From assembly GCA_037179385.1 (NCBI GenBank), contig CM074190.1, forward strand, positions 9,817,706 to 9,881,705: a stretch of DNA of 64,000 bases. The letters are read 5' to 3'. Shown in pieces: positions 1 to 11,564 of the stretch (positions are counted from its first letter, which is position 1; each line of letters starts with the position of its first letter). The notes below the pieces were generated by a model. The model made no database searches and had not been told where the DNA came from. It saw only the letters and a list, made by a program, of their open reading frames with translations. Both the position numbers and the translations under genes were made by a program. The stretch is from Holothuria scabra (taxonomy: Eukaryota > Echinodermata > Holothuroidea > Aspidochirotida > Holothuriidae).

Positions 1-1157
1 CATTTTGGCTTTCTGGTTCCAAAGCTTGTTGTCCTCTTTGGGTGTTACTCATAAGTCTGCATGCACTTTCATGAAATGCAAGCACCTTTTCCTCTTAATG
101 TTATTAGTTAAATTTCCCCAATCAAAATATTTCATTAAAATGTGAACTACAGTACACCAAAGAGTACAATACCTTTTGTATGATTACATGTCTTTTCACA
201 ATAGTAGAAAAGAAAAAGAAACTGAAGTTCGATCGCTATTGAAAATTGTTCAAGTGTTTAAGTTGTTTGCTGAAAGTCTCAAAAAATTAAGGGCGTTGTT
301 AGCGTGCTTTTAAACGAAATGGTAGCTAATTTATGACAATACTTATGTTTAAATGTAAATTGCATTTGTCAGTATGATTATGTGAGAGCAATATAGTCTG
401 TTAGTAACTACATATATCATTTCTACCATTTACAGAAAAATTGAGTAAATCTTCCTTAGGGTTAAAGTGACCACTAAACCATTCGAATTGGAAGCTTTCG
501 GCAGTGTTGAAAGTGTAACTTTCCGTTTCCGTTGTTACCATGTCGATTTTGTACCCTTATATCATCAGAGAGGTTTCAAGAAGTTTATTATGCGTTTGCC
601 TGTAATATTGTTTGCTAAAAATGTGTTAGTTTCTGAATTGTTATGAGAGAAACTTTATTGAGTTGTTTTGTGCACTCGAAGCTGATAGTCTTCATGTGAG
701 GATACTGTTTGTGAGTATCCTAATTCAGCTCTTAGAGATGGTGGCGCTATGGGGGATGGAGGCATGAGGGGACTTTTGCCCCTTAGATTTTGTTCTGCCC
801 CCCTCCCCCCAGTTGCGCCCCCTCCTAGTTAGGTCAGTGAGGAGTTAGGTTAACCGAAAGAATAATTTGTATACCTTACCTCAGACTCACTTTTCATAAA
901 GAGATTCGCTAAAATCTCAGAGCTTTGCTCCTGGGCACGCCCTGCAGAAACATGCATTTCAGGTTCGATTTCAATCTGCCCGCGAAAAAAGTGACATTTA
1001 GCGCTTTCATTAGCTGTAAGGTTATCACCATCTTTTGGAACTGTTAGTTCTTGTCTTTGAATGCATCATAATCTTCTATGAAACATTGCTGTTGCGTACT
1101 GAAATGCGCGAATACTGCCTACGTGTCTACGGTTATATGTGGGCTAGTTGGATGAAG
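1..1157. other. Unassigned AT-rich sequence
   Basis: No gene or repeat family is recognised here. A short G/C-rich patch around 750-830 (runs of C and G near 'ccctccccccag') resembles the low-complexity ends of the hAT-like elements found further right, but no paired terminus or target duplication was found, so it is left unnamed. Confidence 0.5.
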
Positions 1158-1245
1158 TTGTACGGCCCAGTTTTTAAGCTGTTGTTTTAAGTCGAGTCGG
1201 CCGCGGTCTTTTTCCAGTTGTGGTTCACGGCCTTGTTACATGTAG
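1158..1245 (+). repeat. Dispersed repeat D, copy 1
   Basis: A short interspersed repeat recognised by 'acggcccagttt' followed about 30 bases on by 'aagtcgagtcggcc' and then 'tttttccagttg'. The same order of blocks is seen at 46878-47005 in the same orientation, at 9983-10110 in the opposite orientation, and as a short piece at 58100-58126. No open reading frame is conserved among the copies and no clear termini could be defined, so the class (SINE, MITE or other) is unknown. Confidence 0.55.
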
Positions 1246-1248
1246 ACA

Positions 1249-1518
1249 TATAGATGAATCCGATTAGCGTTTGTTTGTTGTGTTTGTTTTTGGGGTAGGC
1301 AGCCATTAGTGGGGTCCATCAGCCTTTAATCGTCTTCATTTATTGTCTAAGTGAATTTCGAATCTTCATATTCAGTGAAGTTGAGAAAATTGAGATACAC
1401 TTTAGTGAACAGCCATCCTTGGAACAGGTAAGGAAGGAAACTTAAAGATTAAAGGTGATGGACTCCAGTAACGGCCGACTAAAATGAGACCATCACAATC
1501 TGTCCGGATTTGTCTATA
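1249..1518 (+). mobile_element. MITE family C, copy 1 (about 270 bp)
   Basis: The sequence starts with TATAGATGAATCCG and ends with CGGATTTGTCTATA, which are imperfect inverted repeats of each other. A second copy of nearly the same length and the same internal sequence, in the opposite orientation, lies at 11565-11827; the two align along their whole length by eye, for example at the shared 'gccattagtggggtccatc' block. Small size, inverted ends and lack of coding sequence fit a non-autonomous DNA transposon. The outermost TATA may include a TA target duplication, as in Tc1/mariner, but this is an inference. Confidence 0.65.
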
Positions 1519-2026
1519 AGAAGATTCACTAGGTTGTTTGCCTCCGGCTCATGGTCCCTTACTCCATTTCGCTAAGTGTCATGACCATGGAAGTTCGCTA
1601 CTGGTTTTGGTATGAAAGTCGATATGCTGTCTTTCTTTTTGTCTTTCCAGAGAGGTTGGACTGGAGCTAGAGAAGTTGCAGCAATTTAACTGTATCCTTT
1701 AAATAACAAGTAAAGGGATAATGGACATTCTCATTTCTCTACGCTTGTCACAAAATAGCTAACCCTGAATAACTCTCGAAACTTGGGCTCTACTGGGTTA
1801 GCATAAGAAAGTTGGACATATTGATGAGATAATCCTGACAGAACTTGTCAGTTAGCCATCCTGCAAGTAATACGGTGTTGAAGAAGTATTGTCATGTTAT
1901 GGCAATTTTTAAAATACTTGAAAGAAATTGTTTAGGAAGTTGCAAATCGTCCAAGGTCACTCGTAGGCAAATTGGGCATAGTCATGAAAAGGTATGGTAT
2001 TCTCAAATATTTTAACTTTTTGCGGA
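1519..2026. other. Unassigned spacer before the satellite
   Basis: No gene, repeat or regulatory site is recognised. The last 30 bases run into the first satellite unit without a visible boundary motif. Confidence 0.5.
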
Positions 2027-4048
2027 TTTTGGTGGAGGTCAAAGGTCATTTGGGGTCACAGGGGGTCAAAAACCAAAATCTTTGTTTACACAATATCTCA
2101 AGATAGAAAACTTGGATTAATTTCAAACTTGATATGTAGATGTAGATGCGTTAGGATGTAAGGAAGAACCCTATTGATTTTGGTGGAGGTCAAAGGTCAT
2201 TTGGGGTCACGTGGGGTCAAACCCCAAAATCCTTGTTTACACGATATCTCATGGTAGAAAACTTGGATTAATTTCAAACTTGATATGTAGATGCGTTATG
2301 ATGTAAGGAAGAACCCTATTGATTTTGGTGGAGGTCAAAGGTCATTTGGGGTCACGTGGGGTCAAACCCCAAAATCCTTGTTTACACGATATCTCATGGT
2401 AGAAAACTTGGATTAATTTCAAACTTGATATGTTGATGCGTTATGATGTTAGGAAGAACCCTATTGATTTTGGTGGAGGTCAAAGGTCATTTGGGGTCAC
2501 ATGGGGTCAAACCCCGAAATCCTTATTTACATGATACCTCATGGTAGGAAACTTGGATTTATTTCAAACTTGACATGTTGATGCGTTAAGATGTAGGAAA
2601 GAACGGGATATATTTTGGTGGAGGTCAAAGGTCATTTGGGGTCACAGGGGGTCAAAAACCAAAATCTTTGTTTACACAATATCTCAAGATAGAAAACTTG
2701 GATTAATTTCAAACTTGATATGTAGATGCGTTATGATGTAAGGAAGAACCCTATTGATTTTGGTGGAGGTCAAAGGTCATTTGGGGTCATGTGGGGTCAA
2801 ACCCCGAAATCCTTATTTACACGATATCTCATGGTAGGAAACATAGATTAATTTCAAACTTGATATGTTGATGCGTTAAGATGTAGGAAAGAACGGGATA
2901 TATTTTGGTGGAGGTCAAAGGTCATTTGGGGTCACAGGGGGTCAAAGACCAAAATCTTTGTTTACACAATATCTCAAGATAGAAAACTTGGATTAATTTC
3001 AAACTTGATTTGTAGATGCGTTATGATGTAAGGAAGAACCCTATTGATTTTGGTGGAGGTCAAAGGTCATTTGGGGTCATGTGGGGTCAAACCCCGAAAT
3101 CCTTATTTACACGATATCTCATGGTAGGAAACTTGGATTAATTTCAAACTTGATATGTTGATGCGTTAAGATGTAGGAAAGAATGGGATATATTTTGGTG
3201 GAGGTCAAAGGTCATTTGGGGTCACAGGGGGTCAAAGACCAAAATCTTTGTTTACACAATATCTCAAGATAGAAAACTTGGATTCATTTCAAACTTGATA
3301 TGTTGATGCGTTATAATGTGAGGAAGAACTGGATATATTTTGGTGGAGGTCAAAGGTCATTTTGGGTCACGTGGGGTCAAACCCCGGAAATCCTGGTTTA
3401 CACTATACCTCAAGGTAGGAAACTTTGATCCATTTCAAACTTGATATGTTGATGCGTAATGGTGTAGGAAAGAACGGGATATATTTTGGTGGAGGTCAAA
3501 GGTCATTTGGGTCACAGGGGGTCAAAGACCAAAATCTTTGTTTACACAATATCTCAAGATAGAAAACTTGGATTCATTTCAAACTTGATATGTTGATGCG
3601 TTATAATGTGAGAAAGAACTGGATATATTTTGGTGGAGGTCAAAGGTCATTTTGGGTCACGTGGGGTCAAACCCCGGAAATCCTGGTTTACACTATACCT
3701 CAAGGTAGGAAACTTTGATCCATTTCAAACTTGATATGTTGATGCGTAATGATGTAAGGAAAAACCCAAGAACTTTGGTGGAGGTCATAGGTCATTTGGG
3801 GTCACATGTTGTCCAAACACTGAAATCCTTGTTTACATGATACATCATGATAGGAAAGTTGGATTCATTTCAGACTTGATATGTAGATGTATTATGATGT
3901 AAAGAAGAATCCTTTTTATTTTGGTAGAGGTCAAAGGTCATTTGGGGTCAGAAGGGGACAAATCCTGAAAAACTCTTTAACACAATATCTTAAGGTACGA
4001 AACTTGGGATTCATTTCAAACTTGATATGTTGATGTGTATGATGTAAG
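2027..4048 (+). repeat. 145-bp satellite array, about 14 units, with half-site ladders
   Basis: The phrase 'ggtggaggtcaaaggtcat' recurs at 2031, 2182, 2327, 2472, 2617, 2762, 2907, 3052, 3197, 3342, 3488, 3632 and 3777, with a variant at 3923. The period is therefore 145 bp almost without exception; the first interval is 6 bp longer because of a local duplication of 'tgtaga'. Two unit subtypes partly alternate, one with 'tcacgtggggtcaaacccc' or 'tcatgtgg' and one with 'tcacagggggtcaaa', which suggests higher-order amplification of unit pairs. Each unit contains AGGTCA-A-AGGTCA-TTTG-GGGTCA-nnnn-GGGTCA. The last units are more diverged, as expected at an array edge. No coding frame is maintained, since 145 is not a multiple of three. 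Confidence 0.95.
2036..2068 (+). promoter_or_regulatory. Nuclear-receptor-type half-site ladder (first of about 14)
   Basis: AGGTCA at 2036-2041, one base, AGGTCA at 2043-2048, four bases, GGGTCA at 2053-2058, four bases, GGGTCA at 2063-2068. The first pair is a perfect DR1, the classical site of RXR heterodimers, HNF4 and COUP-TF-type receptors. The second and third spacings match DR4 spacing. In some later units the last spacer is CGTG, which also makes a CACGTG E-box. The match to the motif is seen directly; binding in vivo is not shown and the ladder may be carried passively by the satellite. Confidence 0.5.
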
Positions 4049-7000
4049 CTGATTGTTTGCGAAATATCTTAAGGCACAGTATGAAATTTGTAGAATTGTT
4101 TGGGTTAAAAGAAAAAAACCAGTTACTAACATGTGGAGTCAAAGGTCACTTCGGGTCACCAGTTCTTACAAGAAATGTAGCATTTCATTGAAAAGAGCAT
4201 GTATGTATCGTCGAAACCTCAATGCATTTTTGCATTCTGGTTTGTCTCAGGTTTTCTGTTTGTACTTTAAAAATTTAATTGCATTAATATCGCCATCACT
4301 CCGTTGACCTTCTTCCATACAGCATATGTCAAAGTTCGAATTTATCTTTGAAAAAGCTTAGCTTGTGCTGTTTACCATCTCTTTGAAAAGAAAGGGGCAA
4401 GATTTGTTCCTTTCATTCGTGTCTCTTTTAAAGTACTTCGCGAAGACGCAGATTTCCGTGAAGCATCCTCGCTTTTGTTTCTTCCCGCCCAACTCACAAG
4501 CCGTAATACTACCAATGCTTGTCTTAAACTGCGTTTACACCGAAACGATTTCGGATCAGACTGCGATCCGATTTGGGGAGTTCGTCTTAAAATTTGCTTC
4601 ATCTCTGGTAGAAGTGAACCCTATGTTCTTTAAAGTTATGTAAATATGTGACTGGCATCGCTCTACTAAAATAAACTTGCATTAGTAGCGTCTTCACGTC
4701 ACACATGCAACAGACTCCGCGTGTCCGATAAAAGCTGTCAGTCGGTGTGACGTCACTCAAAGTGAGTTAACGTTTCATTTCCATCGGTCTCCGATGCGAA
4801 TCATATGTTTACATTCGTAGGCAGTTTTTGGCACTTTCGAAGCAGAAATGGAGAAGATATTCATAAAACTCGCAAATATCGATTCGAATACATTTTAGTT
4901 TGATCGTAGTTTTATAGTATCGTTTTGGTATTTTATTCATCTTCATTTTCTCTTCGTGGGGGGGGGGGGACCTTTTGGTAATTAAAACCATCTCTTCTTT
5001 AACAGCTGTGCGCGACTTTCCAGGTCCGTTTCACCATATTTATTTCGATTACCTGCAAAATGGAACATTGTTAAGTAAAGTATCAGATTGGGTCGATATT
5101 TGATTCAATCGAGATATAAGTTTATCCTAAAATCATCTTTGAGCATGCTAAATAGAGAAGGGTGCTAAAGGATTCTCTTTCGTGATACTTATAGGTATGA
5201 ATCAAAGGCGAAAATTATGGAGCTGGGCCTCATAACGTCGGTAACAAATTTTTGCCTTAAAGTTATTTCAGGACTTTATGAAGGCCTTTTCAGGGGTAAC
5301 GTAAAATATCGAAGGGATTACTATTGCAGATCTTCGTAGTTTTTTTCCTGCCCGAACTCTTTGGTATTTGTTGCAACCTCTGCCAAGCAATAAAGTGAAA
5401 AACACTTCTCAAGGATAAGATGAACCTTTGACGGTGTTTTGTATATAAGTCTATAACATTTGCATGCTGTTCACGCCATTTGAGTGGAGGTTTTACTAGG
5501 GGTTACCCTTTTGGTTATATTGCGTAAGTAATTTAGTCAACTTTATTTTATACATATATGGCGAAAAAAGGTTGTGTCCCTATCATTTTCCAGTAACCAA
5601 AAAACATAATTTAATTTTTGGAAAACTTTTACACGGTTTTGTTGCTTAATGCTTCGTACTGAAAACAAACTTTTGGTAAAAACATCCGTAATTGCATTTA
5701 AATGGAAGGATCCACGCTGTCTGTGTTACGTTTTCTTGTCACGAGTTTGCCTTGGGTTATACCTCGTAACAAGGTCATTTTTATTGCCTTTTCATAAACG
5801 AGATAAAACACTTGTTAAACATTTGCACTAGGGTTTGACTTTAAGGTTGGGCGAATGTATCATTAAGAGCTCATAAGAATTAGAAATCGTAGTAAGGCAT
5901 TTATACCAATTCATCTATAAACAGTTAAATACGCCTCCAGTCTCGGCACTTCTGAATTTAATCTTACATCTTTATTATCAACTGTTAAATAAATGCAAGG
6001 TGTTTTTTCATCTAGAGCTAAAATGTTACAGTAATTTCCTCTGGGAAGTTTTCATCCAGCTCATCTTTCTGTTACATTCGCCTATCTTCCGGGAGATGTA
6101 TCACTAATCTCTTATTTTCTTACTCTTGTAATTACTCCCTAATTTGTTCGCTTCCTCCCAGTAGCAACCCAAGACTTCGGGTGATAACAACAGTCCAACC
6201 TATCCGCGGCAGATTCAGTCACTTTCTTCCCAAGGGGCACTATTATTTACAATTTGTACCGAAGAGTTGCCGTTGACAGTTTCATATACCAAACGGACAA
6301 CAGTCCGAAAGATTACCATCACATGACCTTTCTTGGTCGTAAGCTTGTACATAACGTTCACGTAGCTCAGACTCCGTTTCCATTAATTTCCTAGACATGT
6401 ATATAAAATGTAGAACAATGGTTGATGTATTATTTATGTGCGGTTAACCTTTAGAAATGTTGTTCTCCCATATAAACACTGACCCTGGCCACAAGAGACG
6501 TATTTACGATGAGTCGTAGAACATTGTCGATTCAAATTATTAGGTTTAGAATGATTTTATTCACCGAATGCTATGGTTTATGTCCAGGAAGGATGTATTC
6601 AGGAGAGGACTGGTTGAAAGTACCGTTTGATCTGTCTGTAATATTTAGGGTTCTTATTAACAACTGTATTTTTTACTTTTGAGATCTGCTTGTAGATTCT
6701 CAATCTCCACACTTATATCCTGTTTACTTAAAAAAAAACAAACAATATGAAAAGGTAAGGTATCAGGAACTGAAAAGTTTCTCAAGTTTTTCAACATCTT
6801 ACCAGACCTGGCAGTTTAGTTAGCACCACGTAGTTTTGTCGTGTAACGACATAAAGTAAGGCGTGAAATGTTGGCATGAAAAGTCTCACGGAAAGCAGTC
6901 CGACACTTAACCTAAGTTACTGTCTGTACACGGGATATTCCTTGTTCAGTCACATCCCTTTCGGTGGACGGTGGTTTTGGAAGCTAAGTACCTGAGAAAA

Positions 7001-7120
7001 CAAAGTTTGCTCCGTGGGGTATGTAACCTGTATTTGTAATTATCTGTAATTTTTAAGATAAAAGTAAGTTGTGGAGAAAATTTGTTTGGCGGAACATTTC
7101 CTTATCGATATCATTCATAG
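4049..7120. other. Unassigned region after the satellite
   Basis: A stray piece of the satellite motif ('gtcaaaggtcacttcgggtcacc', about 4138-4160) shows that the array once extended further. TGACGTCA, a perfect CRE-type palindrome, occurs at 4748-4755, and a poly-G run lies near 4960-4970. The open frames here are short and have no recognisable domains, so none is called. Confidence 0.45.
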
Positions 7121-7254
7121 ATGATCTTCCGTCTTATTGGAGCACGGATAAAGTTATTGAAGATGAAGAGATGTCAGCAGCGACAATTCGACGATTGTTG
7201 GAAAGAAATTCCGCCAAGATACAAGATATTGATGATGCTTTGAAAGATTCATGA
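7121..7254 (+). CDS. Possible terminal exon of an unrecognised host gene
   Basis: An acceptor-like 'cattcatag' ends at 7120 and is followed by an open frame to TGA at 7252-7254. The frame encodes about 44 residues of hydrophilic, probably helical sequence, including EDEEMSAATIRRLLERN and ending QDIDDALKDS, which looks more protein-like than other short frames in the window. AATAAA follows at 7515-7520, a fitting distance for a 3' untranslated region. The exon would begin with the last two bases of a split codon, and no upstream exon was identified. I do not recognise the family. The upstream pyrimidine tract is weak, so this is a candidate only. Confidence 0.3.
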
Positions 7255-7514
7255 CTACGTTTACCTAGCGTAAATGAAATGCCATTTTAGACATTTTCGA
7301 AAAGTTTTGTCCTTTTTAGGAGTCACGCTCAAACAAGCAGTGAGATGTTTCACATCAATTGCTGAACTGATATCGAACTAGCAGTTACATTAGAGCTTAC
7401 AATATGAAGGTAAAAGTCTATTCTAACCTTAAGTCATAATTCGTTCACATTCTGGCTAAAGCACTTATTGGTGATTCGAACGGACTGAAAGGTTATACTT
7501 ATTATGGTTATGAA

Positions 7515-7520
7515 AATAAA
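7515..7520 (+). terminator. Possible polyadenylation signal
   Basis: AATAAA sits about 260 bases after the stop of the candidate terminal exon. The hexamer is common by chance in AT-rich DNA, so it supports that exon only weakly. Confidence 0.25.
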
Positions 7521-8405
7521 TGTTACACACTGCTCGCCTGCAAATCATGTTTTAAAGAAGAAGAAGAAAGGCGACCAATTTCGTTTTGAATTATAAAAAA
7601 GCTACATGTGTAGTGCATGAAATATAAATGATCAAACATTGATTTTTTCTTTGCTCTAGTTTTTGTTTGAAAGCAACATAAGCCTTTGATAGGAACGAGT
7701 TATAACTCCCGTATACAACTATTTTGTCCACCCTCAATTTTACAATGCCTTTGCCGTAGTAGTTTGGGGGTATGAAATCCTTTTTGCAACTCTGCCTGTC
7801 AAAATGAAATAGAAGTTAAGGTGTAATTGGCAGGTTTATTGTCGTACGGTCCGAAGAACTCTTTTCGTTCTGTAAACCTTGTCGTAGCTCGTCATTTCGC
7901 CTTGCATCTATTGTATAACTTGCCCCACATTTTGGTGTTTTTTCCAAACTGCGAACACCTCATGGACTTATCGGTGTAACGTTTGGCTACTTCATACCAG
8001 TTTTTGAAGAACTAAAAATATATTGTTCAACCTCCTATGGCGAAAACTTTTGATATATCATAAAACAACGCCTAAGTAGATAAAACCCACAATTTCCACA
8101 AAATTACCTTTTTCACTTTTCGACTCAAAAACGTCTGAAATAGGTCAATTTGTGAAGCGTATCATTTGCTGTCCTCTCACCTTCATTTTCAAACGGGGAT
8201 ATCTACAAATGTATGGGAATATCTATCTTATATTTAGTTACAGTATGTGACATGTATTCTTGCAAAATATCCATATCACTGACAGTGCTATTCGTCAGAG
8301 GTAGAATTGAGAGAATTTGTAACGAATAAAGGGAATGAAAGAAAGTGTAACACCGCACAAAACTGGATTCGTCATTACCTTTTGTGCAGGCTATTAGTGA
8401 AACCG
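7521..8405. other. Unassigned spacer
   Basis: AT-rich sequence between the candidate exon and the double-MITE unit. No feature is recognised. Confidence 0.5.
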
Positions 8406-8656
8406 TTAATCCTTTACCGTTGTGCTCCTATCGGGGCATATATTTGCGCGCCTCGGGAGTGGGCGGAAAAGCCGACGTTGCACGCCCCTCGTCAGCTTCC
8501 GTAGGCCATTGACCCCGTGACCTTAAACTGTTGTCTCTCTTGTTGTTGTGGCCGAATTTTCGGGTAGCTACTCGCAGTTTCGAGCTCCGCGTGAAACAGT
8601 AAAAATGGGTGACAGCCGAGCTCTCCGTATGGGTCCAAATAACGGTAAAGGGTTAA
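8406..8656 (+). mobile_element. TTAA-flanked MITE (family A), copy 1
   Basis: TTAA at 8406-8409 and 8653-8656 flank a 243-bp body that starts TCCTTTACCGTTGTGC and ends AACGGTAAAGGG. Inverted ends beginning CCC(T) next to TTAA are characteristic of piggyBac-superfamily elements, and the absence of a transposase marks this as a MITE. The interior is unusually GC-rich for this window (for example 'tttgcgcgcctcggga'). An open frame crossing this copy and the next is a by-product of that composition. Four more copies are in the window. Confidence 0.8.
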
Positions 8657-8743
8657 AATAAGCCTGTGGAGTGTGTTTACTGCAAAGTGACGCCATTGTC
8701 TCTGCGTTTGTGCACAGCCGAGTGGTGCAGATAGTTTAGATAA
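8657..8743 (+). repeat. Spacer of the double-MITE unit, copy 1
   Basis: This 87-bp spacer joins two family A MITEs. Its reverse complement matches the spacer at 44131-44218 between the other close pair, with shared blocks such as 'tatctgcacca' and 'ctttgcagtaa'. It is therefore part of a repeated unit, not unique flanking DNA. Confidence 0.7.
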
Positions 8744-9003
8744 CCCTTTACCGTTGTGCTCCGATCGGGGCATATATTTGCGCGCCTCGGGAGGGAGCGG
8801 AAAAGCGGGCCTAGCACGCCCCGCATCAGCTTCCGTAGGCCATTGACCCCGTGACCTTAAACTCTTATCTCTCTCGTTGTTGTGGCCGAATTTTCGGGTA
8901 GCTACTCGCAGTTTCGAGCTCCCGTGAAACAGTAACGATGGTTGACAGCTAGCCAAGCTCTCCGTATGGGTCCAAAAGGACCCAAATAACGGTAAAGGAT
9001 TAA
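8744..9003 (+). mobile_element. TTAA-flanked MITE (family A), copy 2
   Basis: The body starts CCCTTTACCGTTGTGCTCC at 8744 and ends ACGGTAAAGGA at 8999, followed by TTAA at 9000-9003. The left flank reads ATAA, a one-base change from TTAA. Orientation and interior match copy 1. Near its right end lies a perfect hairpin, gggtccaaaaggaccc, which copy 1 has lost. Confidence 0.8.
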
Positions 9004-9982
9004 TATGTAAAGAGCTACACCGCAACAACGTTAAAAGATGTTGGTATATATAATTATGCCACATTTAAGAGAAGTTGATTTTTTATTGCATAATATTAGT
9101 ACCCTCTTAGTTGCACGTAATCTTCAAAAAAGTTGGGAATTGAAAATGTTTTGTGATTTGATACGAAGGAAAATGACTTTGAAGTGGACTTAAATGACTT
9201 GTATATCGCGTATACAACAAACAGAGAAACATAAATGTTTAGTTTTTATTTCTTCAATATTTTCATCATCTTTAAAGGCGAAACCCAGTATACTTATCCG
9301 TGGGTTTGGAAGACTTAGCAATGCTTAGATATTTTGATGTGTAACTGTATTGATCTTTCAATAACATTCTTCCATAAAAACAGATCGTTGATCTGCCTTT
9401 TCAGTACTACTAAAGCTACTACACAGAGAAGTCATTATCAGTCAAATGGGATTTCATGCCATTATTTATCTTAGTTATTAGTGCCAAAGGTAACCAAGAA
9501 TGAATTAATGGTATATATCACCTGTGAGAAGATGTAAAGGGGCTTCTGCCATCGATATCATTTGGACAGATGGGAATGGTAGCTCTCTGTGGACTGGGTG
9601 AAGAATATGCTTCCGTTATTCGCCGCTTGTCGTAAGAGGCAACTACAGGAGGAAAATTGCACCTAACATTTAACTTGACAGACGTTAAATGTTACCTTCA
9701 TACTAAACTGGCACTATATGACGCATTCTCACTGAATCTGATGTGTCTTTAAAACCACATTTGAATAAGTAACAAATGTAAGACGAACTGGAAGCCTTAA
9801 GGGGCGGTTAACTCTCACCCTAAACTACATTTTTCGTTCTAGTCCACAGAAATTCTCAGTGGGAACAGTTCTTTTACAGCGATTTAAAAATGAAGAGTAC
9901 TGCAGCTCATATTACACAGCATGGACTGTACTGAGAGTGTTTTGGTTACATGTTGACTTTAAATGTGGAACCTTCTGCCGTT
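9004..9982. other. Unassigned spacer
   Basis: No gene or recognised repeat. The sequence is AT-rich with stops in all frames. Confidence 0.5.
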
Positions 9983-10110
9983 GTTTGTGATGCTCCGCAT
10001 AAGCAACGGAGTGCATGGAGAAAACAAGCCAGTGAGCCGCAACTGGAAAAAAGGCCGTGTTCGGCTCGACTTGAACCAAAAAGGTTGGAAACTGGGCCGT
10101 AAAACTCTCT
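9983..10110 (-). repeat. Dispersed repeat D, copy 2 (inverted)
   Basis: Read on the minus strand, this has 'acggcccagtttccaacc', 'gttcaagtcgagccg' and 'tatgcggagcatc' in the same order as 46878-47005, and is the best match to that copy. An open frame on the plus strand across it has no protein similarity that I recognise and is not called. Confidence 0.65.
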
Positions 10111-10139
10111 CTAACTACAAATTGGGATCTTGTAAACTC

Positions 10140-10248
10140 ATTCTGAGACTATGTGAATGAGGATTATTTGTAGACAGTTGTGGGAGGGCTTAGTAGGGAA
10201 GGGGGATAAGTAGGTTACGAGAGTTGGGGGAGAGGGTTAGACCTTTAA
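10140..10248 (-). mobile_element. MITE family B, partial copy (inverted)
   Basis: On the minus strand the block begins TTAAAGG and contains the tract 'ctaagccctcccacaactgtc', matching the left half of the full family B copies at 36683-36978, 37854-38159 and 59867-60172. Only about 110 bp is recognisable; the other end is missing or too diverged. Confidence 0.5.
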
Positions 10249-11564
10249 GGAAGGTGGTAGCTGTAAATCTTATTCTCTTTATACAAAAGACCACTTCGCT
10301 ATAGACTCATTCAGTGTTTACAAACGTTATGGTTGGGCGCCAAAAGAGTTGGTAAAGCGCGCTAACGCCTGTCGTCACAACGACAAGTAGATTTTAATTT
10401 ATCTGCTTTCTACGTGTAGTTGCGCAAGTTTTAACACCCCCAGCACCCTAGCATACAGGCATGTGTTTTTTGCGCATGCTCTATGCCAACCAATGTCAAC
10501 CAGTGATGACAGCTTGAGCACCCCTAATAGCTCTAAAATCATTCAGAGGTACACCGACCCATCTCATTCTTGAAATATGAGGAACCAAAAGCTACTTCTG
10601 TATTGCAACGTTGCTCAGCTATGGAATGTAGTAAATTATCTACACACTTTAAAATGCTGCTTGGTTTTTCGTCTACATTCCTTCATATTTGATCATGCAT
10701 TAACCTATTTAAGATACTTTATGACAGCATTGTGGCACAATCTCGGCAGACAGATTAATTTCAAGACTCATTTTCAATAACTCATCACCCACAAATACCG
10801 TGACATAAGTGGCGATAGAATTCAGTCTAGTATCAGTAGCATTTTATTATTCTCTACACATTGAAATACTCGCTACTCGCTATCTAGGCCTGCCGATACG
10901 TCAATTTCATATTTATGCCTTGGGTTATGAAATAAGTTTTCGATAATTGTAGTAATGTGATTGTGGTTATCGTTAAATGTGATCAGCCCGACGGTGCTCT
11001 CTGCGGGAGAGGCTACTCTGAAGGTGAAATTGCATATTCACACAAAAGAGAGTTAAAAACGCGGCCCATTAACAACACGAAGAATTGACTGGCTTGATAA
11101 ATGTTCAAGTGAAACGGGATAAGTTAAGGGGGAGAAAAATAACTTTTACATATGGACGGCATTATGATGCATAGTAGGGGTACTCGTTCCAAATTTACAC
11201 TGGTGTTGTAAGCAAAAAAAAAAAAAAAACCCTCTCACTGGGTATGAGAAACTGACTGGCGGTAGCAAGAAAACCTCAGTCCTAGGCTAACGTAAACCTT
11301 TGCCGTGGTAAGCTGTGTCATTTAGCTTCATCATCATTACTACAGTAATAATCTATTTCTCTCTAAACTCTTATTATAGTTACGAATTTCAATAATTTCA
11401 AAATTTACAAAGTGTATTTATTTAATTGTACGCTCACTTTTTTGTTTCTGTGCCGTCCGTATGCGATCCTTTACGCAAAAAGGCTTCCAATTATTGCGTG
11501 CTGCGCCTACGTTGTGGAAAAACAGTCACGCCTGATTGAAGAGGCACTGCTGATGTTATACCAG
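10249..11564. other. Unassigned spacer
   Basis: Only a run of 19 A at about 11213-11231 stands out. No gene is recognised. Confidence 0.45.

Noticed and set aside
2027..4048. CRISPR array
   Set aside because: Units of 145 bp are contiguous with no spacers, and the context is eukaryotic.
8492..9064. A 190-codon open frame on the minus strand
   Set aside because: It lies across two MITE copies and their spacer, and similar but broken frames occur in the other copies. No domain is present.
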